Assembly: GCA_949152475.1 (NCBI GenBank)
Contig: OX424567.1
Span: forward strand, 31,707,402 to 31,771,401
Direction of reading: 5' to 3'
Origin: Terebella lapidaria
Taxonomy: Eukaryota; Annelida; Polychaeta; Terebellida; Terebellidae
DNA: 64,000 bases
This document shows, in pieces, positions 50,601 to 62,035 of the stretch. The position numbers were made by a program, and so were the translations under genes. Within the stretch, counting starts at the first letter, position 1. Each line of letters begins with the position of its first letter. The notes under the pieces are model-generated. The model searched no databases, was not told where the DNA came from, and saw only the letters and a program-made list of their open reading frames with translations.

Positions 50601-53600
50601 GTTTAAGGTGCACTTTTTATTTTCAAAATAACTTGAAAACTCGCTGAGATATTAAGACTTAAAGAGACCTGGGGTAAAACTGTTGGTCAGCCCGTTCACA
50701 ATTCAATATGATGTGGAAACGATTACCCCCTGTGCACACGTACCGTCTCTAATATCAACACTCGGTAGCGTAGTAATACAATATACCTTGTATGCATCTG
50801 AATACTGGTCTAAAGCAACATTTCTGTGGTTTTCCAACTCAGTGATGCACAAGTGATGTAACAAAGCCTAAAACCCTTGTCTAAATACAATCTGTGGCAA
50901 GCGAGGGGATCTTTTATATCAGCACTATCGGGGGTGACGAAAACGCGTAGGGAGCACCATTCATCTAAAAACCAAAGATCCTGTACATGAAACGGATATA
51001 CGCAGGGTCTCTTCTACTTGCGGAGCTTTATTAGTTGACGAATTGAAAATTCGACAACTATGTTGGTCAGTTCCGTTTGTTTGTTTGTTTGTTTGTCTGT
51101 CTGTCTGTCTGTCTGTTTGCACGATACAGGCCACAGTTTTAGTGCGAGCATCACGAAATTTTTCTGATAGGTAGGTATTCACCCAGGAAGGACACCGAAA
51201 GTTTTTGAAGAAAATCGGTTTATTGATGACGTCATCAAAAATTCTTGAAAACTCGAAAAATCCCTATCTTTAACATGGGGCGATTTTTCAAAAATTCATA
51301 ACTCGTTTAATTTTTATTGAATTCTCTTGAAATTTTAGTCACATGTGTAGAATGACAACCTCTACAGACATTGCAAGTTTTATCCGGATCGGATCCGGAT
51401 TCCGGATTCTACGGATACATTTCATTTTCTTCTGGATCCAATTTTAAAAAAATCATTGGATATTGAATTTTGAAGCTGTTTATGTAGAAAAATGCAGTGT
51501 TATTTCTAGTTTAAGGTGCACTTTTTATTTTCAAAATAACTTGAAAACTCGCTGAGATATTAAGACTTAAAGAGACCTGGGGTAAAACTGTTGGTCAGCC
51601 CGTTCACAATTCAATATGATGTGGAAACGATTACCCCCTGTGCACACGTACCGTCTCTAATATCAACACTCGGTAGCGTAGTAATACAATATACCTTGTA
51701 TGCATCTGAATACTGGTCTAAAGCAACATTTCTGTGGTTTTCCAACTCAGTGATGCACAAGTGATGTAACAAAGCCTAAAACCCTTGTCTAAATACAATC
51801 TGTGGCAAGCGAGGGGATCTTTTATATCAGCACTATCGGGGGTGACGAAAACGCGTAGGGAGCACCATTCATCTAAAAACCAAAGATCCTGTACATGAAA
51901 CGGATATACGCAGGGTCTCTTCTACTTGCGGAGCTTTATTAGTTGACGAATTGAAAATTCGACAACTATGTTGGTCAGTTCCGTTTGTTTGTTTGTTTGT
52001 TTGTCTGTCTGTCTGTCTGTCTGTTTGCACGATACAGGCCACAGTTTTAGTGCGAGCATCACGAAATTTTTCTGATAGGTAGGTATTCACCCAGGAAGGA
52101 CACCGAAAGTTTTTGAAGAAAATCGGTTTATTGATGACGTCATCAAAAATTCTTGAAAACTCGAAAAATCCCTATCTTTAACATGGGGCGATTTTTCAAA
52201 AATTCATAACTCGTTTAATTTTTATTGAATTCTCTTGAAATTTTAGTCACATGTGTAGAATGACAACCTCTACAGACATTGCAAGTTTGATCCGGATCGG
52301 ATCCGGATTCCGGATTCTACGGATACATTTCATTTTCTTCTGGATCCAATTTTAAAAAAATCATTGGATATTGAATTTTGAAGCTGTTTATGTAGAAAAA
52401 TGCAGTGTTATTTCTAGTTTAAGGTGCACTTTTTATTTTCAAAATAACTTGAAAACTCGCTGAGATATTAAGACTTAAAGAGACCTGGGGTAAAACTGTT
52501 GGTCAGCCCGTTCACAATTCAATATGATGTGGAAACGATTACCCCCTGTGCACACGTACCGTCTCTAATATCAACACTCGGTAGCGTAGTAATACAATAT
52601 ACCTTGTATGCATCTGAATACTGGTCTAAAGCAACATTTCTGTGGTTTTCCAACTCAGTGATGCACAAGTGATGTAACAAAGCCTAAAACCCTTGTCTAA
52701 ATACAATCTGTGGCAAGCGAGGGGATCTTTTATATCAGCACTATCGGGGGTGACGAAAACGCGTAGGGAGCACCATTCATCTAAAAACCAAAGATCCTGT
52801 ACATGAAACGGATATACGCAGGGTCTCTTCTACTTGCGGAGCTTTATTAGTTGACGAATTGAAAATTCGACAACTATGTTGGTCAGTTCCGTTTGTTTGT
52901 TTGTTTGTTTGTCTGTCTGTCTGTCTGTCTGTTTGCACGATACAGGCCACAGTTTTAGTGCGAGCATCACGAAATTTTTCTGATAGGTAGGTATTCACCC
53001 AGGAAGGACACCGAAAGTTTTTGAAGAAAATCGGTTTATTGATGACGTCATCAAAAATTCTTGAAAACTCGAAAAATCCCTATCTTTAACATGGGGCGAT
53101 TTTTCAAAAATTCATAACTCGTTTAATTTTTATTGAATTCTCTTGAAATTTTAGTCACATGTGTAGAATGACAACCTCTACAGACATTGCAAGTTTGATC
53201 CGGATCGGATCCGGATTCCGGATTCTACGGATACATTTCATTTTCTTCTGGATCCAATTTTAAAAAAATCATTGGATATTGAATTTTGAAGCTGTTTATG
53301 TAGAAAAATGCAGTGTTATTTCTAGTTTAAGGTGCACTTTTTATTTTCAAAATAACTTGAAAACTCGCTGAGATATTAAGACTTAAAGAGACCTGGGGTA
53401 AAACTGTTGGTCAGCCCGTTCACAATTCAATATGATGTGGAAACGATTACCCCCTGTGCACACGTACCGTCTCTAATATCAACACTCGGTAGCGTAGTAA
53501 TACAATATACCTTGTATGCATCTGAATACTGGTCTAAAGCAACATTTCTGTGGTTTTCCAACTCAGTGATGCACAAGTGATGTAACAAAGCCTAAAACCC

Positions 53601-56600
53601 TTGTCTAAATACAATCTGTGGCAAGCGAGGGGATCTTTTATATCAGCACTATCGGGGGTGACGAAAACGCGTAGGGAGCACCATTCATCTAAAAACCAAA
53701 GATCCTGTACATGAAACGGATATACGCAGGGTCTCTTCTACTTGCGGAGCTTTATTAGTTGACGAATTGAAAATTCGACAACTATGTTGGTCAGTTCCGT
53801 TTGTTTGTTTGTTTGTTTGTCTGTCTGTCTGTCTGTCTGTTTGCACGATACAGGCCACAGTTTTAGTGCGAGCATCACGAAATTTTTTTGATAGGTAGGT
53901 ATTCACCCAGGAAGGACACCGAAAGTTTTTGAAGAAAATCGGTTTATTGATGACGTCATCAAAAATTCTTGAAAACTCGAAAAATCCCTATCTTTAACAT
54001 GGGGCGATTTTTCAAAAATTCATAACTCGTTTAATTTTTATTGAATTCTCTTGAAATTTTAGTCACATGTGTAGAATGACAACCTCTACAGACATTGCAA
54101 GTTTGATCCGGATCGGATCCGGATTCCGGATTCTACGGATACATTTCATTTTCTTCTGGATCCAATTTTAAAAAAATCATTGGATATTGAATTTTGAAGC
54201 TGTTTATGTAGAAAAATGCAGTGTTATTTCTAGTTTAAGGTGCACTTTTTATTTTCAAAATAACTTGAAAACTCGCTGAGATATTAAGACTTAAAGAGAC
54301 CTGGGGTAAAACTGTTGGTCAGCCCGTTCACAATTCAATATGATGTGGAAACGATTACCCCCTGTGCACACGTACCGTCTCTAATATCAACACTCGGTAG
54401 CGTAGTAATACAATATACCTTGTATGCATCTGAATACTGGTCTAAAGCAACATTTCTGTGGTTTTCCAACTCAGTGATGCACAAGTGATGTAACAAAGCC
54501 TAAAACCCTTGTCTAAATACAATCTGTGGCAAGCGAGGGGATCTTTTATATCAGCACTATCGGGGGTGACGAAAACGCGTAGGGAGCACCATTCATCTAA
54601 AAACCAAAGATCCTGTACATGAAACGGATATACGCAGGGTCTCTTCTACTTGCGGAGCTTTATTAGTTGACGAATTGAAAATTCGACAACTATGTTGGTC
54701 AGTTCCGTTTGTTTGTTTGTTTGTTTGTCTGTCTGTCTGTCTGTCTGTTTGCACGATACAGGCCACAGTTTTAGTGCGAGCATCACGAAATTTTTCTGAT
54801 AGGTAGGTATTCACCCAGGAAGGACACCGAAAGTTTTTGAAGAAAATCGGTTTATTGATGACGTCATCAAAAATTCTTGAAAACTCGAAAAATCCCTATC
54901 TTTAACATGGGGCGATTTTTCAAAAATTCATAACTCGTTTAATTTTTATTGAATTCTCTTGAAATTTTAGTCACATGTGTAGAATGACAACCTCTACAGA
55001 CATTGCAAGTTTGATCCGGATCGGATCCGGATTCCGGATTCTACGGATACATTTCATTTTCTTCTGGATCCAATTTTAAAAAAATCATTGGATATTGAAT
55101 TTTGAAGCTGTTTATGTAGAAAAATGCAGTGTTATTTCTAGTTTAAGGTGCACTTTTTATTTTCAAAATAACTTGAAAACTCGCTGAGATATTAAGACTT
55201 AAAGAGACCTGGGGTAAAACTGTTGGTCAGCCCGTTCACAATTCAATATGATGTGGAAACGATTACCCCCTGTGCACACGTACCGTCTCTAATATCAACA
55301 CTCGGTAGCGTAGTAATACAATATACCTTGTATGCATCTGAATACTGGTCTAAAGCAACATTTCTGTGGTTTTCCAACTCAGTGATGCACAAGTGATGTA
55401 ACAAAGCCTAAAACCCTTGTCTAAATACAATCTGTGGCAAGCGAGGGGATCTTTTATATCAGCACTATCGGGGGTGACGAAAACGCGTAGGGAGCACCAT
55501 TCATCTAAAAACCAAAGATCCTGTACATGAAACGGATATACGCAGGGTCTCTTCTACTTGCGGAGCTTTATTAGTTGACGAATTGAAAATTCGACAACTA
55601 TGTTGGTCAGTTCCGTTTGTTTGTTTGTTTGTTTGTCTGTCTGTCTGTCTGTCTGTTTGCACGATACAGGCCACAGTTTTAGTGCGAGCATCACGAAATT
55701 TTTCTGATAGGTAGGTATTCACCCAGGAAGGACACCGAAAGTTTTTGAAGAAAATCGGTTTATTGATGACGTCATCAAAAATTCTTGAAAACTCGAAAAA
55801 TCCCTATCTTTAACATGGGGCGATTTTTCAAAAATTCATAACTCGTTTAATTTTTATTGAATTCTCTTGAAATTTTAGTCACATGTGTAGAATGACAACC
55901 TCTACAGACATTGCAAGTTTGATCCGGATCGGATCCGGATTCCGGATTCTACGGATACATTTCATTTTCTTCTGGATCCAATTTTAAAAAAATCATTGGA
56001 TATTGAATTTTGAAGCTGTTTATGTAGAAAAATGCAGTGTTATTTCTAGTTTAAGGTGCACTTTTTATTTTCAAAATAACTTGAAAACTCGCTGAGATAT
56101 TAAGACTTAAAGAGACCTGGGGTAAAACTGTTGGTCAGCCCGTTCACAATTCAATATGATGTGGAAACGATTACCCCCTGTGCACACGTACCGTCTCTAA
56201 TATCAACACTCGGTAGCGTAGTAATACAATATACCTTGTATGCATCTGAATACTGGTCTAAAGCAACATTTCTGTGGTTTTCCAACTCAGTGATGCACAA
56301 GTGATGTAACAAAGCCTAAAACCCTTGTCTAAATACAATCTGTGGCAAGCGAGGGGATCTTTTATATCAGCACTATCGGGGGTGACGAAAACGCGTAGGG
56401 AGCACCATTCATCTAAAAACCAAAGATCCTGTACATGAAACGGATATACGCAGGGTCTCTTCTACTTGCGGAGCTTTATTAGTTGACGAATTGAAAATTC
56501 GACAACTATGTTGGTCAGTTCCGTTTGTTTGTTTGTTTGTTTGTCTGTCTGTCTGTCTGTCTGTTTGCACGATACAGGCCACAGTTTTAGTGCGAGCATC

Positions 56601-59111
56601 ACGAAATTTTTCTGATAGGTAGGTATTCACCCAGGAAGGACACCGAAAGTTTTTGAAGAAAATCGGTTTATTGATGACGTCATCAAAAATTCTTGAAAAC
56701 TCGAAAAATCCCTATCTTTAACATGGGGCGATTTTTCAAAAATTCATAACTCGTTTAATTTTTATTGAATTCTCTTGAAATTTTAGTCACATGTGTAGAA
56801 TGACAACCTCTACAGACATTGCAAGTTTGATCCGGATCGGATCCGGATTCCGGATTCTACGGATACATTTCATTTTCTTCTGGATCCAATTTTAAAAAAA
56901 TCATTGGATATTGAATTTTGAAGCTGTTTATGTAGAAAAATGCAGTGTTATTTCTAGTTTAAGGTGCACTTTTTATTTTCAAAATAACTTGAAAACTCGC
57001 TGAGATATTAAGACTTAAAGAGACCTGGGGTAAAACTGTTGGTCAGCCCGTTCACAATTCAATATGATGTGGAAACGATTACCCCCTGTGCACACGTACC
57101 GTCTCTAATATCAACACTCGGTAGCGTAGTAATACAATATACCTTGTATGCATCTGAATACTGGTCTAAAGCAACATTTCTGTGGTTTTCCAACTCAGTG
57201 ATGCACAAGTGATGTAACAAAGCCTAAAACCCTTGTCTAAATACAATCTGTGGCAAGCGAGGGGATCTTTTATATCAGCACTATCGGGGGTGACGAAAAC
57301 GCGTAGGGAGCACCATTCATCTAAAAACCAAAGATCCTGTACATGAAACGGATATACGCAGGGTCTCTTCTACTTGCGGAGCTTTATTAGTTGACGAATT
57401 GAAAATTCGACAACTATGTTGGTCAGTTCCGTTTGTTTGTTTGTTTGTTTGTCTGTCTGTCTGTCTGTCTGTTTGCACGATACAGGCCACAGTTTTAGTG
57501 CGAGCATCACGAAATTTTTCTGATAGGTAGGTATTCACCCAGGAAGGACACCGAAAGTTTTTGAAGAAAATCGGTTTATTGATGACGTCATCAAAAATTC
57601 TTGAAAACTCGAAAAATCCCTATCTTTAACATGGGGCGATTTTTCAAAAATTCATAACTCGTTTAATTTTTATTGAATTCTCTTGAAATTTTAGTCACAT
57701 GTGTAGAATGACAACCTCTACAGACATTGCAAGTTTGATCCGGATCGGATCCGGATTCCGGATTCTACGGATACATTTCATTTTCTTCTGGATCCAATTT
57801 TAAAAAAATCATTGGATATTGAATTTTGAAGCTGTTTATGTAGAAAAATGCAGTGTTATTTCTAGTTTAAGGTGCACTTTTTATTTTCAAAATAACTTGA
57901 AAACTCGCTGAGATATTAAGACTTAAAGAGACCTGGGGTAAAACTGTTGGTCAGCCCGTTCACAATTCAATATGATGTGGAAACGATTACCCCCTGTGCA
58001 CACGTACCGTCTCTAATATCAACACTCGGTAGCGTAGTAATACAATATACCTTGTATGCATCTGAATACTGGTCTAAAGCAACATTTCTGTGGTTTTCCA
58101 ACTCAGTGATGCACAAGTGATGTAACAAAGCCTAAAACCCTTGTCTAAATACAATCTGTGGCAAGCGAGGGGATCTTTTATATCAGCACTATCGGGGGTG
58201 ACGAAAACGCGTAGGGAGCACCATTCATCTAAAAACCAAAGATCCTGTACATGAAACGGATATACGCAGGGTCTCTTCTACTTGCGGAGCTTTATTAGTT
58301 GACGAATTGAAAATTCGACAACTATGTTGGTCAGTTCCGTTTGTTTGTTTGTTTGTTTGTCTGTCTGTCTGTCTGTCTGTTTGCACGATACAGGCCACAG
58401 TTTTAGTGCGAGCATCACGAAATTTTTCTGATAGGTAGGTATTCACCCAGGAAGGACACCGAAAGTTTTTGAAGAAAATCGGTTTATTGATGACGTCATC
58501 AAAAATTCTTGAAAACTCGAAAAATCCCTATCTTTAACATGGGGCGATTTTTCAAAAATTCATAACTCGTTTAATTTTTATTGAATTCTCTTGAAATTTT
58601 AGTCACATGTGTAGAATGACAACCTCTACAGACATTGCAAGTTTGATCCGGATCGGATCCGGATTCCGGATTCTACGGATACATTTCATTTTCTTCTGGA
58701 TCCAATTTTAAAAAAATCATTGGATATTGAATTTTGAAGCTGTTTATGTAGAAAAATGCAGTGTTATTTCTAGTTTAAGGTGCACTTTTTATTTTCAAAA
58801 TAACTTGAAAACTCGCTGAGATATTAAGACTTAAAGAGACCTGGGGTAAAACTGTTGGTCAGCCCGTTCACAATTCAATATGATGTGGAAACGATTACCC
58901 CCTGTGCACACGTACCGTCTCTAATATCAACACTCGGTAGCGTAGTAATACAATATACCTTGTATGCATCTGAATACTGGTCTAAAGCAACATTTCTGTG
59001 GTTTTCCAACTCAGTGATGCACAAGTGATGTAACAAAGCCTAAAACCCTTGTCTAAATACAATCTGTGGCAAGCGAGGGGATCTTTTATATCAGCACTAT
59101 CGGGGGTGACG
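35653..59111 (+). repeat. Satellite block 6 (uninterrupted, most homogeneous)
   Basis: Twenty-four complete monomers start from 36513 to 57389, plus a partial one at 58297, with no insertion. Nearly all are 908 bp; 41961 and 47405 are 904. The only substitutions I noticed are at 37780, 39151, 39596, 46569, 51381 and 53888. The changes at 37780 and 39596 are the same base change in monomers two apart. The array stops within a monomer at 59111. Confidence 0.95.
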
Positions 59112-59213
59112 GCGTATGAATCAATACTGTTGCCGGTTTTTAGCAGTAATTTGACCGAGGACCAAAGGTTCTGTTCATGCACCAGATATATTTTTTCTTG
59201 AGTTTCTTCTGTT
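59112..59213 (+). other. Array edge: diverged paralogue of the monomer end
   Basis: After CGGGGGTGACG the satellite sequence stops matching. About 50 bp on, a weaker match returns: ACCAAAGGTTCTGTTCATG here against ACCAAAGATCCTGTACATG in monomers, then TTTCTTCTGTTACTTGG against TCTTCTACTTGCGG. The flank therefore carries an older relative of the monomer's 3' part. Confidence 0.6.
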
Positions 59214-60246
59214 ACTTGGCGAAATCATTGTTCGCAACAATGCAGCCACAATTTGCGTGTGATCCAAACCACGCTCACCACATGTAACAATCTGCCTCCA
59301 ACCTAAAGCAGCCCAATTACGAGGGCCGAATGGTGATGTCACTAGACACTGCCAAACATTGGCAAAATCCTCATCTCTCATCATTGCCAAAGTACAAAAC
59401 AAATTTAAAAATTCAAAAAGCATTCAAATTGAGACCGACTTCCTTCAAATTTGGTATGCCTCTACATGTTAACATTTTTCATCAATGTATGAAGTTTTGA
59501 CTGGATCATTTAAACGCCAATGACGTCATGACGTCAAATGTCAATTTTCGAAATATGGCTGTATCTCGGTAAATATTTCTCCCAGAATGGATCGGATTAC
59601 ACCATTGGAAAGCTTGTTCAATTCTGCTTGAGGCAGGTGATGTGTGATTCTATCCCGCCATGACAAATTTTCAGTATGACGACATAAACGTAGTTCCCAT
59701 AATGCCAGTGTTTGAAAATGTCAATGTTCTATGAAAGCCTATCATTTTCACATTCAATTTTGCTGCAAATGAATTGTAATTGTCTGCGAATGTGTAGCAA
59801 TATCAATCGTATGTCATGTTTCAACTGATTGGTGAAATGCCATTGACGTCATAAATATTATCTTAAGATATTATTATAATGTTTTCCAACCTGAATATAA
59901 CATTTGACCTTGGTAACTATAATAAATGATACTATATCAAATCAGTAAAAATTTATAAACATAATATTAACAGGTATATTTAGAAACACCAGTATATCAG
60001 GTTTGTAGCATGCCATTGACGTTATATGACGTCATAATAACATAAGATTTCCAGCATGGGTGTGACCTGTAGCCTCTGGTTCGCTTTTTTTTTCATTAGC
60101 ACTTGACCGTCCATATTTCTAGCTTGAATTCTTCTAAGCTTGGAGGATGTATTCTGCAGAACGAGCGCTCCAGGCCACGTGATTTTGGTGCTCCTAATAT
60201 GAAGAAAAATTTTGACAAGTTTGGCCTTTAGGCCAATGGTATCTGC
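59214..60246 (+). mobile_element. Old, decayed ACTTGGCG-family element
   Basis: It starts with ACTTGGCGAAATC but the second dyad arm is decayed. It keeps the CATCTCTCATCATTG stretch of the body and one 328-type unit around 59517-59700 (AATGACGTCATGACGTC, then the CATTGGAAAGCTTGTTCAATTCTG region). It ends with TTTTGACAAGT and the intact TTGGCC-TTTA-GGCCAA hairpin plus TGGTATCTGC. It has one core unit instead of seven and is much more diverged than the inserts in the array, so it is clearly older. Positions 59750-60170 are AT-rich with no further recognisable feature. Confidence 0.7.
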
Positions 60247-60407
60247 TTGACAAAATTAAGATTTCGACTTCCGGAGATGTATTTATCTCGGATCATTTAT
60301 CCACGACATGTACAATGTCTAAAGGGTGGCCCCATTACTATAACCTTGACCTTTACATTAAAACGAAAGTTTGCGAATTCGTCAACTGCCGGGCCTATGG
60401 CCCCTCG
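60247..60407 (+). mobile_element. 3'-end fragment of the 1036-bp unit family
   Basis: The last 80 bp (ACCTTGACCTTTACATT, GTTTGCGAATTCGTCAACT, GGCC hairpin at 60391-60403, CTCG) match the end of the 1036-bp units. The first 80 bp are unrecognised. Confidence 0.65.
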
Positions 60408-61444
60408 TAATTGTATGTCCATCAGTAAGATGTCTGTTAGCACGATAGCGACCACAATTCTGGAGATATTTTCACGAAAATTTACACGGTTATTATTTAT
60501 GTTAAAGACTAGAAATGGTTCAATTTTCGTGAAAATCGGTTGAGTGAAGACGTTACAAAAATATCTAAAAAATTCCTCACGCTGCCGCCACAGTAGCCAC
60601 ACCAATGCCCAGCCATGGGATATACCAGCATTTATTCTGAGCGCGGTCTCTCGTACACTATATACTTCACGCGCAGTAATTTCAAGCGACAGATTGGCTC
60701 AGTCAGTAAAGGCGTTAGGTGTTGGTGCGCGGGGTCACGGGTTCGATTCCCATTGTCTTTTTTTTTTTTTATATTCCGACTAAATGACTTTTTCTGTTTC
60801 TGAGTGTTTTTTTGTATTAATTCTGATATGTTTCCCACAGTCACCCTTTTATCTAATTCTATTGTTTCGCGATATTAAATCAAAATCAAGCCTGAAGCAG
60901 AAAACACAAAGAATCCACTACTTGGTGCCTTTATCACTGTTTATGGAGTTTGAAAAAAAAAAAACGTTTCATGAATATGCATGAGTGGAATATTTCAGTG
61001 TGTCTTCGGATGAATTATTTGATCCAGCTACAATTTTCATTGCAAAATGTTGTATTTTACGTTTGTTTCTGGCATCATCAAAATCTGATTGCATCCTACA
61101 CGTACGTTTAATTTCCGAAATTTCAAAAGGCAATAACAGCGTCAATACTGTATGGAGTATCTTGAAACTTGTTATACCCATTGATAGTATTGACCTCTAC
61201 GAATTGTAGTACAAAGGTCAAAGATCAAGGTCAAAGTCATCGAAATCCCAGAAAAAACACCTGTCCAGTAATAACATTTGCTTGAATCGTCGGAGTCTCA
61301 TCGATTTTGAACCACTTCATTCGGAAGCGGCAAAACAATCAAATGTGTATGTCATTTCCAGATAATAACATTACTATGACCTTGACCTTTCACATTGAGA
61401 TGAAAGTTTGCGAATTCGTCAACTGCCGGGCCTATGGCCCCTCG
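60408..61444 (+). mobile_element. 1037-bp unit, copy 3 (outside the array)
   Basis: This has the same structure as 11385-12419: decayed microsatellite start right after a CTCG terminator, tRNA-like segment, T-run, A-run near 60954-60964, AGGTCA-type 3' part and terminator hairpin at 61428-61440. It again follows another 3' terminator head to tail, so the tandem arrangement seen in the composite insertion also exists at this separate locus. It is nearly identical to the copies in the array. Confidence 0.72.
60688..60757 (+). ncRNA. tRNA-like / SINE-head segment, copy 3
   Basis: This 70-nt segment has A box TGGCTCAGTCAG and B box GGTTCGATTCC. The end pairing GACA(G)AT with ATTGTC is kept and a T-run follows. 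On the minus strand it translates to a GNRTRDP-type peptide, a common artefact of B-box sequence, so the open frame there is not a gene. Confidence 0.58.
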
Positions 61445-61750
61445 TTTGTTTGTTTGTTAGCGCTCTACAGGTCACAATTTTGATCGTAAAGTCCCGAAAA
61501 TTTGTCAGAAGATGTGCAGTCAGTACTCGACCAAGTGATTAACTTTTATGAGGTCAAGGTCAAATATTGAGGTCAAGGTCACGCAAAACGATAAAAACAC
61601 ATAAATTGTCATAACTCCAGTTCTATTCGTTATAGAGACTTCAAACCAAGTTCATATTGTAGATAAACTCGAGTTCTATCTTTTGTGACCTTGACCTTGG
61701 CATTTGACCTTGACCTTGAGAAGTTCGTTATGAGGTGAATGTCAACAGTC
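61445..61750 (+). mobile_element. Truncated AGGTCA-rich element
   Basis: The fragment begins TTTGTTTGTTTG and then GCGCTCTACAGGTCACA, a body start without its own 5' dyad. It continues with the core (AAAACACATAAATTGTCATAACTCC, AACTCGAGTTCTATC, TGACCTTGACCTTGG) and stops near 61750. The missing 5' part was presumably left on the other side when the upstream unit landed in this element's TTTG run. Confidence 0.65.
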
Positions 61751-62035
61751 AGGAACACTAGGTTTTACAGTAAACCAGCATTTACCTCAATACATAAACT
61801 TTTTTTTACTCTGTCAAGTCAACAATTTTTTTTACTGCAGCAGGTGATCTGCCACTAGGCGGCAGCACTTGAGATTGTGACACCATAAACTGAAATTAGT
61901 CATGGTGTTGGCCACTGCCACCAGGGGCAGTGTAGTGCACAATGGAATGCACTATACATGAGTAAAAATAAATTGACTGCTATAAGTCAATTTAAGTCAA
62001 CTGTTGTATATTATTTCTTATAGTTCACCAGTAAC
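61751..62035. other. Unique intergenic DNA with short hairpins
   Basis: No gene is seen. It contains T-runs near 61800 and 61827, and a compact set of inverted repeats: CTGCC/GGCAG at 61849-61865, CACTGCC/GGCAGTG at 61913-61932 and TAGTGCA/TGCACTA at 61933-61954. The last two are perfect 7-bp stems lying back to back. Confidence 0.5.
61852..61865 (+). promoter_or_regulatory. CTCF-like motif 1
   Basis: CCACTAGGCGGCAG matches the bilaterian CTCF core consensus CCASYAGRKGGCRS at 13 of 14 positions. A second partial match, CCACCAGGGGCAG at 61918-61930, lies 66 bp downstream on the same strand and is one G short of the consensus. Both are in the unique stretch between the satellite side and the hairpin tandem. 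Binding is inferred. Confidence 0.35.

Larger units (their letters stand above)
1..59111 (+). repeat. 908-bp satellite array (with nested insertions)
   Basis: This is a head-to-tail tandem array with monomer starts (at AGTTGACGAATT) at 847, 1755, 2658, 3566, 4470, 5378, 6285, 7193, 8101, 9009, 14309, 17895, 21481, 22382, 25968 and then about every 908 bp to 58297. The usual spacing is 908. The values 904, 912 and 916 come from one fewer, one more or two more TTTG units. It contains 47 complete monomers and two partial ones. The left edge lies inside a microsatellite, so the array continues outside the window. Monomers are almost identical: by eye I find about 15 single-base changes, two 1-bp deletions and one 11-bp deletion in roughly 43 kb. 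Each monomer begins with a Helentron-like 5' end but has no matching 3' end. A centromeric or other structural role is possible, but nothing in the sequence shows it. Confidence 0.97.

Noticed and set aside
1-59111. CRISPR array or rDNA spacer repeats
   Set aside because: The repeat unit is 908 bp and identical throughout, with no short repeat plus unique spacers. There is no rRNA sequence anywhere in the window.
1-59111. CENP-B box as evidence for a centromere
   Set aside because: I looked around the CGGG and CCCG words of the monomer for the TTCG...A..CGGG pattern and did not find it.
60632-60844. Minus-strand frame with a GNRTRDP-type peptide
   Set aside because: It is the reverse translation of the tRNA-like B-box region and a common false protein from SINE heads.
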